DNA from: Galeopsis tetrahit
Taxonomy: Eukaryota > Streptophyta > Magnoliopsida > Lamiales > Lamiaceae
DNA: 64,000 nucleotides
Direction of reading: 5' to 3'
NCBI GenBank assembly: GCA_963675135.1
Contig: OY776122.1
Span: 19,594,881 to 19,658,880 of the forward strand
The notes under the pieces were generated by a model that was not told the DNA's origin, made no database searches, and saw only the letters and a program-made list of their open reading frames with translations. Below are positions 1-11,011 of this stretch, piece after piece. The stretch's first letter is position 1; every line of letters begins with the position of its first letter. A program made the position numbers and the translations under genes.

Positions 1-465
1 ACTAAGGTCAATATTCCTGAAAAGACAATGTGTTAGTGTATTCACTGTTTTTGTTGCAAGTAGGTTTCAATGATAGGCGTAGAGAGATTTTTGCAATAAT
101 GTATCTTGATTCAAATGTGGTTCAACTATCATTCATATAAAAATCATTACAGGCATGTTGATAGTTGAAGATAACTTATCAGAGCATGAATTCAAGACAA
201 CATTTCACTACAAATACATACTAAACATAGAATCAGAGCAAAACAAACTACTTCAGGTATCAGAGCTAATACAAGATATTCCAGATATCAAAGTAGAACA
301 CATCAATTCTTGTATCAGATCAATCTAAACCATATCAGAGCAAACAACATATCAATGCACATATCAGCAGGCTTGTCCAAACTTCAGCAGATTTGACCAC
401 ATAGCAAAAATATCTTCAGATAAGATAATTTTTCATCCAGAAAGAGTCAGAAGACTTAGCCATTC
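1..465 (-). other. Element A 3' untranslated region with PBS-complementary motifs
   Basis: Non-coding tail of A between its env-like stop and the 3' LTR, which lies off the window. On the RNA (minus) strand it carries the motif GCTCTGA four times; on the plus strand these read TCAGAGC at 179-185, 233-239, 260-266 and 335-341. The copy at 256-266 reads GGTATCAGAGC on the plus strand, eleven bases of the element's primer-binding-site sequence. The same motif is clustered in the matching region of copy B. No open frame is seen. Confidence 0.75.
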
Positions 466-3400
466 TTAGAGATCATCCTCAGGAGGTGGCACCATCCCAT
501 ATTGTGCCCACACTCTCCTCTTGAGTTCCATGGCTTCCTGGTTGGTTCCTTTAGGTCCAAGGGTCATCTTGTTCAGCTTCAGAATTTGTGTGAACTCCCT
601 CAGAATCCTTGCTTGGTCAATCCATCCATCAAGCTTTGGAGGCATATAGATGATAGGCTTGGGAGCATTGAGTTCAATTCTTGCAATGTCAGCAGGTGCA
701 AGTAGTTGTTGATACAACTCTCTATAGTATTCCAGCATGAACTCAGTAAAGGCAGAGTTTGCATCTCCTCCATTCCATCTGTCAATGACATAATAGTCAT
801 AGACAAACTCCCTCTTAGCCTCTTCCCATGTATCATTCAGTTGAATTGGCACCCATTTATCCAAGTGTGGATATTTGGTGTCCATTGGGATTAGAAGCTG
901 AGGCTTCATCTTGCTGTAAGTTGCTCTTCTCCTTCTTGGTTTTTGAAAGTTTGCTCTCCTCTTATCTCTTGCTCTGTTAGCTTCTTCCATCAAATCCATT
1001 TTCTCTTGGGCCCTCATCATGGCCAGCTTCTGTTGTGTTTCAGGGTCTTTGCCATACCCTTCATGAAACAACTTTGATGGATCATGAGCTAGGACAGTTG
1101 TCTTCTTCTTAGGTTCAGATCCAAATCCTTCAGCAAATAACTCTTCAATGTCTTCAGTGGACTTGGGACCTTCAGCACTTTTGGCAGATTCAGAAGACTT
1201 ATCTTTTTCAGCATTTTTGGTCTCTTCAGCAGTTTTGGCTTTCTTTGATATAGGCTCATCTTCATCAATTCTGAATTCAGGTGGAAGATCAAGACTGTCA
1301 GGAAAGTCAGTGAAAGTCTCAACTTGTCTTTTCTTTCCTTTTGCCCTCTTGATCTTTCCTCTAGTTTGGACACCTTCATCATCTTTGTCCAAACCAGACA
1401 CCTCACCACCTGGTCTCTGCTGTAGCCTTATTCTTTCTTCTTGAGCTGAGGCCATTGAATTCTTCAATGCAAGTGCTAATTGCTCTTCTTCATTTAGTTC
1501 TTCCAAGTTCAGCACTTCAGGCTCTTTTCCTTTTACTTCAGCAGCTTTGTCTTTCCCTTTGACTGGGCTCCCAATCACCAAGGCACCTTTTGCTCTAGCT
1601 CTTTCCCTTTCCCCCTTTTTGGCAGCATCAAAACACTGGGGTTTTAGGTCACTCATTGTTGAGGCCATCATGGATTGGGCCTGGTTTAGGGACTTCATCT
1701 CCTCCAACAAATATACATTTTCATCATGTATATTCTGCATCCTATCACTGCTCAAGCTAAGAAAAGCTAGAACAGGCTTCATCTTTTGTTGAACAACCTC
1801 CTCCAAGGTTGCTTTCAGGGATGCATCCAGTTGGGCTTTAAGGAGCTCAGTGAGATTGGCCACTGCACCTTCAGCAATGTTGGCCAATACCTCTTGGGAA
1901 AACTTTTCAGAGGCTGCTTTCACCATAGCTACCCTTTGTTCTTCAGCTCTTTTCTTTTGCAGTGCTGTCTTCTTTCCAAGAGCTTGCTTGACAGTTAGCC
2001 TGAGAGCCTTGACATTGGCATTGTGATTGTCTCTCAGCATCTTTTGCTCCTTCTTGACTTCCTCTGAGATGGCTTCCATGGTGGATTTGGCTTTTTGAAC
2101 TTCAGTGGAAATGGTTTGGAGGCCAATTTCCACACCACTAATCCTTGCTTCCAGAGTTGGTAGCACAACATCTTCAGAGCCAGTGAGCCTCATTTCTACA
2201 GATGCTAGAGTCCTTCCTTGCTCATTCAATGCTCCTGAGGTTTCAGCATGAGCAAATTTGACTTGATGAGCCAAGGAGTCCAACTTCTCTGATTGCATTC
2301 CAAGCAAGGCTTGAGCTGAGCCTGTATCTACTTGGATAGGTGCATCTGTTAAGAACTCATCTGCAAAAATTTGGTCAAGAGAGATACCTGCAATATTAGA
2401 CAAATCAAACAAGTTAGGAAATAGACACTCATCTCCCTCAATTTCTTTTGTATAAGACTCTGATACATCAGCACTCTTCTTCTCATTTTCAACTTGTTCT
2501 TTTCTCCCTTCTTTTAAAATGTTCTCACCCAAGGAATCAGGCCTCCTTTCATCAAGGGATTCTTGAAGTTCAGATTTGACTTCAAGAATAACCTTTCCTT
2601 CCTCACTTATTCCACCCTCATATGGTGGTACACTCACAATCTTAGTGATGACTACCTCTCTTTCATCCATGACTCCCTCTGATTTTTTGATTCTATCTTC
2701 CTTTTCAACCCCTTCTCCTAAACCTGCAACATCTTCACCTTCAACAAGGTTCAAAGATGGCAGTTGTGAGGAGATCACAGTGCTTATTTCTGCAGCCACT
2801 GAGTCATCCTGATTGATTAAGGGCTGATCAGTGTCCAACTCTTCTGACACTGAATAGGCCTTAATCAAACTAGCATCTAGCACAGGAACCTCAACATCTT
2901 TAGGCTGTGCCTTGGGTTCAGAAGAACCTTCATTGGCAGATGTGTCTTTGGTTGTGTTACCACCCTTGGTCAACACCTCTGATGACACAGAGCCTTTCCT
3001 ATGGTAGGTTCTAGGAGGGTTGGAAAGTCTATCTGCTACAGAAGACTTGGGTTGAGAGGGTTCAGGGAGGTTGGCTTGAGGGGTTTCATGAGGGTTGGGA
3101 TTTGAAGGGTTTGAAGGATCATCAGGGGAATCATCATCATTGGAGCTGCTGTCAGGGTGTTTGATTCCCTTAGCCTTCCTTTCTTTCTCCTCCTTAATCT
3201 TATCAGCTACTAGCTTTGCAAAAATTTCCTCACCAATGAGAAATCTTGTCTTTGAAACTCCAGCAAAGTTCAGCAATCTGTTTTCCTCTATTTGCCACCA
3301 GTTTGCACCCTTATCCTGGATGACTTGTGATATCTCCATCATAGACTTGTCTTTTACATCAACAAGCATCCTTAGATCATGAAATATCTTCTGAATTCTT

Positions 3401-5211
3401 GGAAATTCAGCAAGTTGTGGATACAAACTGTCCACAGTAGCCTTTGCTCCTCCTCTGAGCATACTTTCATAAGTATACTCCTCCTCATCTCCACTTGAAT
3501 GGGGACTTTGGGTTATAGGGGAGTTGGCTTTGGGTTCTCCTAGAGTGGCTTCAGGGAGGTTTAATTCAGGGATGTTGGCTACAGAAGGGTTTGGTGCAGT
3601 AGAAGGTGCTTCAGTTGCTTTTGAGAGCAATGAGTCTGAAGGGGCTTTACTCAGGGGGGTTGGCTCATTGAGTGCATGTTCTAAGAGCTTTGAATAATTG
3701 AGCATGGATGAGTCAAGGGGAGACAGGAGTCTTGTCTCATCTACTACTAAATCTGCAAGCACATCAATGCCACTTCTTTGCACACTTCCTTCAGGGGAAT
3801 ATCTCTTAGTGAGATTTACAGGGGTAATGGGTTGGTTGGAAGGGGTAACATGGGTGTCAGGGGAGTTGGGCTCAAGATTCTGAATTTCAGGGAGGTTGGC
3901 CTCTTTGGGTTGACCTTCAGGGACTTTGGATTCTGGAGTTCCAGAACCAGATGAATTAGTCCTTGACATGGATTTGGTCCTGCTTTCAGCTCTGCTCTCC
4001 CTTAGAGCCAATTGAAGAGACCTTTCTTCTTGAAGCTCCAACACTTTCTCAGTAGGCTTGGCCCTTCTCTTGCTGGCCCTACTGCTTCCACTTCCTTCAT
4101 CCTCAGGGACAACTTCCCTGATTCTCTTATCACCCTTCTTCTTTTGCCTTGTCTCATTGTACTTCCTCCTCAACTCTTCTAAGTGGTCAGAAGGCACACT
4201 CACTCCCTCTTCTGCCACTGCATCAACTTCAGCTGATGCTCCTGAGGCTTCCCTTGAGGATAATTGAGACATTTTTCTTGTTTTGATAGCCCTGGCCTTG
4301 GTTCTCTTCTTCATTTTAGGCTTTTCTTCAACCTGTTCTTCAGCAGGTTTGGCCATAAGCATCCTTCTTTGTTCAGTTTTCTTGCTGAGCTTTCTGAACA
4401 AGATCTTTTGGGCTGGGAGGGGCTTTGCAAAGGTTTGCATTTGAGAATAGTGGGAAAACCTTTCAATCAACAAGCTTGCCCTGGTGCAATACTTGATTTT
4501 CCCTTCTAGCACCACCTTGTTGTGAGTTTTCACCTTGAATTTTGCCTTTTCCTTCATCATCTCAGACATAATGAAGGTCCTCCAATCAAATTTAATGCCC
4601 TTATCACTGGCATCAATTACTGCAGCCATGATTCTGATCCTTGGATGGCTGACTCGCTCCAAACTACCAGTGTTGCTCAAGAGACTCTTAGCAACTACCT
4701 CAAAGAGGTTGAGAAATTCTGGCTTGAGAGTCTTCTTGTTCTGTGTTGAAGAAATGGGGCCTGGAACCAATAGCCATTCTTGAGCTATTTCATCTTCATG
4801 GCCAGTACCATAAACTTCTGGATTCCTTCCCTCATAAGGCAATCCAAAGGCTCCTTCCAGATCTTCTGAGGAGAATTTCACCCTATGAAATCTCTCTTCT
4901 TCTTCTCCTTCTGCAGTATATGACAACCTTGTGGAAACTTCACCATCTGCAGGTTGACCTCTCCACTTGAGAAAGGCAAAGAATTCAGCCATGTAACTTT
5001 CCAAGCATGAACTTGGTCTTTCTTCCATGAACTTTTGTATCCCAGCTCTCCTCAACCATCTTAGAGTTGGTGTAATTTCAGGATCCTCACTCTCAAAGGA
5101 TACTATGGGCTCAAAATGAAGGTTGTTTTTGTTGCTCAAGTAACCAAAATCAAGGTCTAGAGCCTTGTTGGAGAAATCAATGAGCATCTCTGGTCTAACT
5201 TTGGGGGCCAT
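466..5211 (-). CDS. Env-like ORF of element A (1581 aa), unbroken
   Basis: Long ORF downstream of pol, the position of the env-like gene of Sireviruses. Function is not known. Residues about 1-290 look globular. They hold a segment VKFSSEDLEGAFGLP followed by a helical stretch ending near FDWRTFIMSEMM, an arrangement also seen in the env-like ORF of element C. The remainder is low-complexity: Pro/Ser/Glu-rich repeats with recurrent LPE and NSP motifs, acidic and basic runs, and a coiled-coil-like section near residues 950-1150. I see no signal peptide and no convincing membrane segment, so 'env-like' is a positional name only. The start MAPKVRPE is supported by copy B, which starts MASKVRPE at the matching site. 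The frame has stayed open over 4.7 kb although gag and pol of A are broken; the same frame in B has two nonsense codons. Confidence 0.85.
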   Translation of the reverse strand: MAPKVRPEMLIDFSNKALDLDFGYLSNKNNLHFEPIVSFESEDPEITPTLRWLRRAGIQKFMEERPSSCLESYMAEFFAFLKWRGQPADGEVSTRLSYTAEGEEEERFHRVKFSSEDLEGAFGLPYEGRNPEVYGTGHEDEIAQEWLLVPGPISSTQNKKTLKPEFLNLFEVVAKSLLSNTGSLERVSHPRIRIMAAVIDASDKGIKFDWRTFIMSEMMKEKAKFKVKTHNKVVLEGKIKYCTRASLLIERFSHYSQMQTFAKPLPAQKILFRKLSKKTEQRRMLMAKPAEEQVEEKPKMKKRTKARAIKTRKMSQLSSREASGASAEVDAVAEEGVSVPSDHLEELRRKYNETRQKKKGDKRIREVVPEDEGSGSSRASKRRAKPTEKVLELQEERSLQLALRESRAESRTKSMSRTNSSGSGTPESKVPEGQPKEANLPEIQNLEPNSPDTHVTPSNQPITPVNLTKRYSPEGSVQRSGIDVLADLVVDETRLLSPLDSSMLNYSKLLEHALNEPTPLSKAPSDSLLSKATEAPSTAPNPSVANIPELNLPEATLGEPKANSPITQSPHSSGDEEEYTYESMLRGGAKATVDSLYPQLAEFPRIQKIFHDLRMLVDVKDKSMMEISQVIQDKGANWWQIEENRLLNFAGVSKTRFLIGEEIFAKLVADKIKEEKERKAKGIKHPDSSSNDDDSPDDPSNPSNPNPHETPQANLPEPSQPKSSVADRLSNPPRTYHRKGSVSSEVLTKGGNTTKDTSANEGSSEPKAQPKDVEVPVLDASLIKAYSVSEELDTDQPLINQDDSVAAEISTVISSQLPSLNLVEGEDVAGLGEGVEKEDRIKKSEGVMDEREVVITKIVSVPPYEGGISEEGKVILEVKSELQESLDERRPDSLGENILKEGRKEQVENEKKSADVSESYTKEIEGDECLFPNLFDLSNIAGISLDQIFADEFLTDAPIQVDTGSAQALLGMQSEKLDSLAHQVKFAHAETSGALNEQGRTLASVEMRLTGSEDVVLPTLEARISGVEIGLQTISTEVQKAKSTMEAISEEVKKEQKMLRDNHNANVKALRLTVKQALGKKTALQKKRAEEQRVAMVKAASEKFSQEVLANIAEGAVANLTELLKAQLDASLKATLEEVVQQKMKPVLAFLSLSSDRMQNIHDENVYLLEEMKSLNQAQSMMASTMSDLKPQCFDAAKKGERERARAKGALVIGSPVKGKDKAAEVKGKEPEVLNLEELNEEEQLALALKNSMASAQEERIRLQQRPGGEVSGLDKDDEGVQTRGKIKRAKGKKRQVETFTDFPDSLDLPPEFRIDEDEPISKKAKTAEETKNAEKDKSSESAKSAEGPKSTEDIEELFAEGFGSEPKKKTTVLAHDPSKLFHEGYGKDPETQQKLAMMRAQEKMDLMEEANRARDKRRANFQKPRRRRATYSKMKPQLLIPMDTKYPHLDKWVPIQLNDTWEEAKREFVYDYYVIDRWNGGDANSAFTEFMLEYYRELYQQLLAPADIARIELNAPKPIIYMPPKLDGWIDQARILREFTQILKLNKMTLGPKGTNQEAMELKRRVWAQYGMVPPPEDDL

Positions 5212-5893
5212 GTTAAAGTTACAGAGAAAAGTTTGGGAAAGATTGAGAAAGTTTGAAGAAAATTTGAGTTAGGGTTTCGAATACTTGGGGAAGAAGTGTT
5301 TGTGGGGGATCTTAAGACTTGTGAATATTCTAAAAAGAATGTTTGTCAATGAGTTGGTGAGGTCTTGATGCAATTCAAAGGTGAACAAAAATGGAAATCC
5401 AAAATGAACGGCTAGGATTGATTTCAGGGGAGTTGTCCTTTTTTGATCCAATGGTCAAAAACCGATGTAACAGTGAAAGAACTGTTTTATTTAAAACGTG
5501 GGTGGTTTTTAATGTTTGTTTAAGGCTGGGGGTTTTTCGAGATAGATCATGTCCCAAAAAGTTTAATGCAAACAAGAGTTAAATCTTAGCATTTAATGCA
5601 TGGAAAGTGACCTTTTGGGTGGGAGACAAATTAAATCCCAGAAAGGTGAAAACTGTATTTCAATGGGACAGATTTCGAAATAGACAATGATCACTTAAAG
5701 TAGGTGCTTATCAGACCAAGATTTGGTTTGATAGCCAAGACAACTTATCTGACCCTACATGGACAAGTGTCCTGAAGAGCTGTGGACAAGTGTCCTGAAT
5801 AAGTAAGGTCATCTTTTCTGAGTTTCAGTAGACTTGACCAAGTCTGCTGAAGTTTGAGTTTATTTCACCCTCAATGAATGAACTTCTTTGGAG
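5212..5893 (-). promoter_or_regulatory. Element A pol-env spacer with palindromes and a telo-box leader
   Basis: 682 bases without coding between the pol stop and the env-like start. Near pol it carries two direct copies of the inverted repeat GGACA-CT-TGTCC (plus-strand GGACAAGTGTCC at 5761-5772 and 5784-5795). Near the env-like ATG it looks like a plant 5' leader: CT-rich on the RNA strand, with AAACCCTAA (plus strand TTAGGGTTT, 5269-5277), a plant telo-box. The matching spacer in B has the same two features. It may hold an internal promoter or a splice acceptor for the env-like ORF; this is inference. Confidence 0.5.
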
Positions 5894-8800
5894 TCATTTG
5901 TCCAACTTTCCTAGATCAAGAAGACCCAACTCTGCTGATAATTCCAGGAACCTTGCCTCTGCAAGTGGCTTAGTTAGTATATCAGCTTTTTGATGATCTG
6001 TGTGGATTTTCACCAACTTGATATCCTTCTTCTCCACATGATCTCTAATGAAGTGATGCTTGATGTCCACATGTTTGCATCTTGTGTGCAAGACAGGATT
6101 TTGTGATATAGCAATGGCACTATTGTTATCACAGAATATTGGCACTTCAGTAGAGTTGACTTTGTAGTCTCTGAGTTGTTGTCTCAGCCAAAGGATTTGA
6201 GCACAACAACTTCCAGCAGCAACATACTCAGCTTCAGTGGTGGAAGTGGCCACTGTATTTTGCTTCTTGGAGAACCAAGATATGAGTTTGTTGCCCAAGA
6301 ATTGACAAGTCCCTGAGGTGGACTTTCTGTCAATTCTACATCCTCCATAATCAGCATCTGAGTAGCCAGTTAGCTCAATGTTGTCATCAGCAGGGTACCA
6401 AAGGCCTAGATTTTCAGTGCCTTTGAGATACCTCAAGATCCTCTTTGCAGCCTCAAGATGGCTTTTCTTAGGATTTGCTTGAAACCTTGCACAAACACCT
6501 ACTGCAAAGGTGATGTCAGGTCTGCTGGCAGTGAGATAGAGGAGTGATCCAATGATTCCTCTATACTCAGTGGAGTTGGTTGGAACACCACTTTCATCAG
6601 GATCCATCTTCCAATTAGTATTCATTGGGATCCTTACTGGCTAGCTTGATGTATACCCAAATTTCTTGATCATTTCTCTCGTGTACTTAGCTTGGTTGAT
6701 GAAGATTCCTTCTTTTGATTGCTTGACTTGTAGACCCAAAAAGAAATTCATCAACCCCATCATGGACATCTCAAACTTGCTTTGCATAAGCTTGGAGAAC
6801 TTCTCACACAGCTTCTCATTAGGGGATCCAAAGATTATGTCATCTACATAAATTTGGACAAGCAAGATGTCCTCTCCTTCAGAGATTCTGAAGAGAGTTC
6901 TGTCCACAGTTCCCTTGGTGAATCCATGATCCAAGAGGAATTGTGACAGTGTGTCATACCAAGCCCTAGGGGCTTGCTTGAGTCCATATAGAGCTTTCTT
7001 CAGTCTGTAAACTTGGTTTCCAACTTCAAAACCTGGTGGTTGCTCCACATAGACTTCTTCTTTCAAGACTCCATTTAGAAAGGCACTCTTAACATCCATT
7101 TGGTACACTTTGAACCTCTTGTGTGCTGCATAGGCTAGGAAGAGCCTTATTGCTTCCAGCCTTGCCACAGGTGCAAATGTCTCATCATAGTCAATGCCTT
7201 CATGTTGGCAATAGCCTTTTGTTACTAGTCTTACTTTGTTTCTGACAATCACATCATTCTCATTCTTTTTGTTCTTGAACACCCACTTGGTTCCAATAAC
7301 ATCTTGATGTGAAGGTCTATCCACCAGCTCCCATACTTCATTTCTGGTGAATTGGTTGAGTTCTTCCTGCATGGCTGTGATCCAATTTGCATCTTGAAGT
7401 GCTTCCTCAATATTACTTGGTTCTTGTTCTGACAAGAAACAACAGAATAGGGCACTTTCACCATGAAATCTTCTAGTTTTGACTCCAATACTTGGATCAC
7501 CAAGTATTAGATCAGTAGGATGGTCAGACAACCAAGTCCTTCTTTTTCTGATCTCTTCAGTAGAGTTGTCCTCTACTGAAGGTGAGTCATTTTGATCATA
7601 GAATTCAGGATAATTTAATGCAGGATCTAAGTCAGGATCATAATCAGGGGTGTTGTCCTCAATGTCAGGGACATTGGCATTTTCAACATTTTGAGTTCCC
7701 CCTTGATTATTTGACCCATTAACTACCTCAGCAGGAACTGCTTCTTCATTGGTAGTTGTTACCTGGATGTGAACTGGGATTGGATCATTCAGTTCACCAT
7801 TTCCATCAGTGGGGTTTGTCTCAGGAAGGTTGCCTTCAGGATTGTTGTCCAATGTGAGTTTTTCAGGCAGATTGGCTTGAACAACATCTATGAATTCAGT
7901 GTCCTTGTCTTTTAGGCTTAGTCTGGTTGTCCTCTGTGTGATTTCTTCAGGTTCCAAATTATCATTCCTGATCTCAAAGATAGATTCATCAAACACAACA
8001 TGAGGTGTTTCTTCCACTATAAGGGTTTTCTTGTTGTAGACTCTGAAAGCTCTACTGATTTGAGAGTATCCAAGAAATACTCCCTCATCAGCTTTGCTGT
8101 CAAAAGCTTTCAACTGTTCTTCCCCATTATTGTGAATGAAACATTTGCAATCAAATATATGAAAGTATGACACTTTAGGCATTCTTCCTTTCCAGAGTTC
8201 ATAGGGGGTTTTGCCTTGCCCCTTTGTAATCAAACATCTATTCTGAGTATGGCATGCAATATTTATAGCTTCAGCCCAAAACCTCTTAAGTAAATTTGAA
8301 TCAGCAATTAATGTTCTAGCAGCTTCTTTTAAGGTTCTATTCCTTCTTTCTGCAACTCCATTTTGTTGAGGAGTTCTAGCTGCTGAGGTTTCATGAGCTA
8401 TCCCATTAGATGAGCAATACTCATTGATGTATGAATTTATGAACTCAGTGCCTTTATCAGATCTTATCTTGATAATGCTAAGGCTTTTCTCATTTGACAG
8501 TCTCTTAAGAAGTTCAGGTAGTTTGACTTGTGTTTCCTTCTTGTTAAGGAGAAATACTACCCAAGTGAACCTAGAGAAGTCATCTACTACCACCAATGTG
8601 TATTTTCTACCATTTATGCTTAAAGGGGTAATTGGTCCAAACAGATCCATATGTAGAAGTTCAAGTACCCTTTCAGTAGAGATGACTGGTTTACCTTTGA
8701 ATGAGGCTTTAATCTGTTTTCCTTCTTGACATGGCTTACACACATGTTCTTTAATGAAAACCTCATTAGGTAGTCCTTTAACTAATGCATTTCTAGCAAG

Positions 8801-9242
8801 TTTATTCATAGATTTGAAGTTCAGGTCGTTTAGCCTCTTGTGCCATAACCAACTTTGTTCACTAGTACTTTTAGCAATGAAACATGCAGCATCAGTAGAC
8901 TTGTCCCAGTCTGCAAAATACACATTTCCTTTCCTAGTCCCAGTCAATAGAATTTGTTGAGTTTTATCCTTGATTAGACATTTTCACTTGAGAACTCAAC
9001 ATCAAAATCTTTATCACATAATTGACTGATACTTAGGAGATTATATTTGAGACCAGCTACATAAGATACATTGGTTACTTTGATGTTACCAATCATCAAA
9101 GTACCATAACCTTTTGTAGTTGCTTGTGAGCTGTCTCCAAAGGTGACATTTGGGCCTTCTTTTTCGATGAAGTCAGTGAGGAGTTCCTTGTTTCCAGTCA
9201 TGTGCCTTGAGCATCCACTGTCAAGGTACCATGCTGTCTTTT
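5894..9242 (-). pseudogene. pol: Element A pol (PR-INT-RT-RNase H), broken
   Basis: Copia-order polyprotein read from 9242 down to 5894. The protease motif WYLDSG is next to the insertion point of B. Integrase core residues are visible in HMDLFG, IRSDKGTEF and PQQNGVAE. RT has YVDDIIFGS and RNase H has GYSDADYGG. Several breaks are seen by comparison with B: (1) insertion of B at 9243 cuts the protease region from gag; (2) a one-base deletion near 8981-8986 shifts the frame, with a stop at 8974; (3) a nonsense codon at 6641-6643 replaces a Lys codon after RT; (4) the zinc-finger second His is Asp (HKRLND, against HKRLNH in B). The ORF is therefore dead. RT and RNase H stay in one frame apart from the nonsense codon. 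Confidence 0.92.
9238..9242. repeat. Target-site duplication of element B, left copy (CTTTT)
   Basis: CTTTT directly before the TG of the 5' LTR of B. The same five bases follow the CA end of its 3' LTR at 36521-36525. Joining the two sides restores the protease region of element A. Confidence 0.95.
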
Positions 9243-9978
9243 TGTTGGGAATAAAATGAGATATGTTTTGATCTAATACCAAAACCCCCTGAGACATGAC
9301 TAAGTCAAGATAAATATGTTCTAGAAATGTTAGAACATATAGATTATAGGCTAGATGAGGAGCTAATATGTTAGGCAGCTCTTAGATGTTTAGATGCACA
9401 AATTGAGGGGGAACACATACATTGAAGGACATCAAGAACAAGTCCCCTCAAGGCTCAAACTCTGGAATCATGATCAAGTCTGCTGAAAGACAAGAATGCT
9501 GATCAGGAGAGTTGTCCAGAGGAGTTGTCTCAGCTTAATTAATCAAGGTCAAGTGCTCTGAAAGCCTGAGGTCAACTATGCTGAAGAGAAAGAGACAACC
9601 ACACCCTAAAGATCACCAAAGAAACAAGCTAAGATCATCTTCAAGAGAGATAAAGGGAATGAGCCAAGTCATCTGAAGAAGAGCAAGCCAACCTCGCTGA
9701 TAAGCAAAACTGCTGATAGTGATAAGAAGAGTTGTCCACTTGATAAGGAATGTTGTCCTATCATTGGATCAACCTTCAGAAGCCATGTCCAAGTCCTAAC
9801 AAGAAGTCAAACATTGGGAAAAGTGCTGCAGAATGAAGACAAAGTCTTACAAGCCGTTTATTACCCAAATGAGGACATGTCACTATCAAAGAATCTGTCT
9901 TCCAGTTTGAAGAACTCAAGGAAGACATTTATAGCAATTTGGGGCTGCCTCTCCAACGGGCAAATCCTCCATTTTGTC

Positions 9979-9986
9979 TATAAATA
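9979..9986 (+). promoter_or_regulatory. TATA box of element B 5' LTR
   Basis: TATAAATA inside the LTR, preceded by a compact GC-richer stretch and present at the matching place in the 3' LTR (35617-35624) and in the LTR of A (minus strand, 40085-40092). Element transcription should start some 25-35 bases downstream. Confidence 0.7.
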
Positions 9987-10825
9987 CAGAAGTGTGAAGA
10001 CCATTTGAAAGCACCTCAACCTTGACAAGAATATCCAACTATCCTACAAGTTGACAAGTGCTCTCAAGCTTTCAAAGAGACTATCTTAGTCTTTATACAC
10101 TTCTTCTAAGCTGAACCAAATTGTATATTCATACACAAGCTTAGAGAGATATCCTATCCTTATACCTTGATCTTCATTGTAAAGGATATCTCATTAGTTG
10201 GAACCTTACTTCAATCCTTACCCCTTTCAAGTGAGAAAGTGAGAAGGTTGTAGTAGTAGAAGTGATAGGAGCTGGCTGTTGAGAGAAGAACAGTTCAGTT
10301 CTGAGTTGAGAAGAGGGTACTAGGACTCTAAACATCCTAGGGATCAATTCACCAAGGAGTGGTGTTATTGATCAAGTGCACCTTGGCACTATAAAACAAG
10401 TTAATTCCAAGAGTGAAGGAATTATCCTGTTAAATCAGGGAAAGTGGATGTAGGAGCTTGAGTCTCTGAACCACTATAACTTCCTGTGTTGATTTACATT
10501 CCAAGTACTTTCATACATTCAACACTGCACACAAAACTGATCTTTCAAGGATAAACATTCAAAGACTGTGCAAAAACCTATTTGGACAAGTTCCCTGAAA
10601 ACTGGACTATGTTGCATTGACTAAGTGATTTCAGAAATTAAAGGAGTCTAAACTTAAAGGGCCAACCACTATTCCGCACATATAACTCCCCTAGATAGTT
10701 ATTCAACTAAGTACTCAATAGTACTTAGTAGTTTGATTATCTTAGAAGAGTTAATCTTCTTCAACAGAGTTGTCCAAGACAACCTTGCTGAACTCTGGTT
10801 TGATCAAAATAGAAAAGAATTGCAT

Positions 10826-10859
10826 ACAAGTGTATTCCCCCCCCCCCCCATACACTTGT
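10826..10859 (+). other. Poly-C hairpin near the end of the B 5' LTR
   Basis: Perfect 10-bp inverted repeat ACAAGTGTAT / ATACACTTGT around T plus 13 C. The same stem is in the 3' LTR (36464-36496, 12 C) and, inverted, in the LTR of A (39204-39232, 8 G on the plus strand). The arms are conserved while the loop length varies. Confidence 0.75.
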
Positions 10860-10885
10860 TATATACTCCTTTCTGGACTAACAAG

Positions 10886-10897
10886 TGGTATCAGAGC
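10886..10897 (+). promoter_or_regulatory. Primer-binding site of element B (initiator tRNA-Met type)
   Basis: TGGTATCAGAGC two bases after the 5' LTR. It is complementary to the 3' end of plant initiator tRNA-Met, the usual primer of copia elements. Confidence 0.9.
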
Positions 10898-11011
10898 AGG
10901 GGTTCAAAGACCACTGCTTCTGAAAATCCATCTTGATTTTCAAAACTCTCATATTTGTGTGGTCACTTAACTGATCTCTATCTGAAATCTATCACTTGTT
11001 ATTCTGGAGAT

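Larger units (their letters stand above)
1..9242 (-). mobile_element. Element A, 3' part: Sirevirus-like Ty1/copia retrotransposon
   Basis: Read on the minus strand this stretch runs from the protease region (9242) through integrase, RT and RNase H, a spacer, a very long env-like ORF and a 3' untranslated region that meets the left window edge. Comparison with copy B (33349-33436) places the 3' LTR of A about 75 bases beyond the edge. The rest of A (gag, primer site, 5' LTR) lies at 36526-40956, because element B is inserted at 9243 with a CTTTT duplication. Gene order PR-INT-RT-RH and the extra ORF after pol are typical of Sirevirus copia elements. Coding is broken in gag and pol but not in the env-like ORF. 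Confidence 0.93.
9243..10883 (+). repeat. Element B 5' LTR (1641 bp)
   Basis: Starts TGTTGGGAATAAAATGAG and ends CTGGACTAACA, followed by two bases and the primer-binding site. A TATAAATA box is at 9979-9986. GTTGTCC motifs are scattered through it. A 10-bp stem around a run of 13 C lies near the end (10826-10859). It is nearly identical to the 3' LTR once insertion D is removed. Short open frames inside, such as one near 9814-10008, are not considered genes. Confidence 0.95.

Noticed and set aside
9814..10008. 64-codon open frame in both LTRs of B
   Set aside because: It overlaps the TATA box and is repeated only because LTRs are duplicates; it is not kept intact in A.
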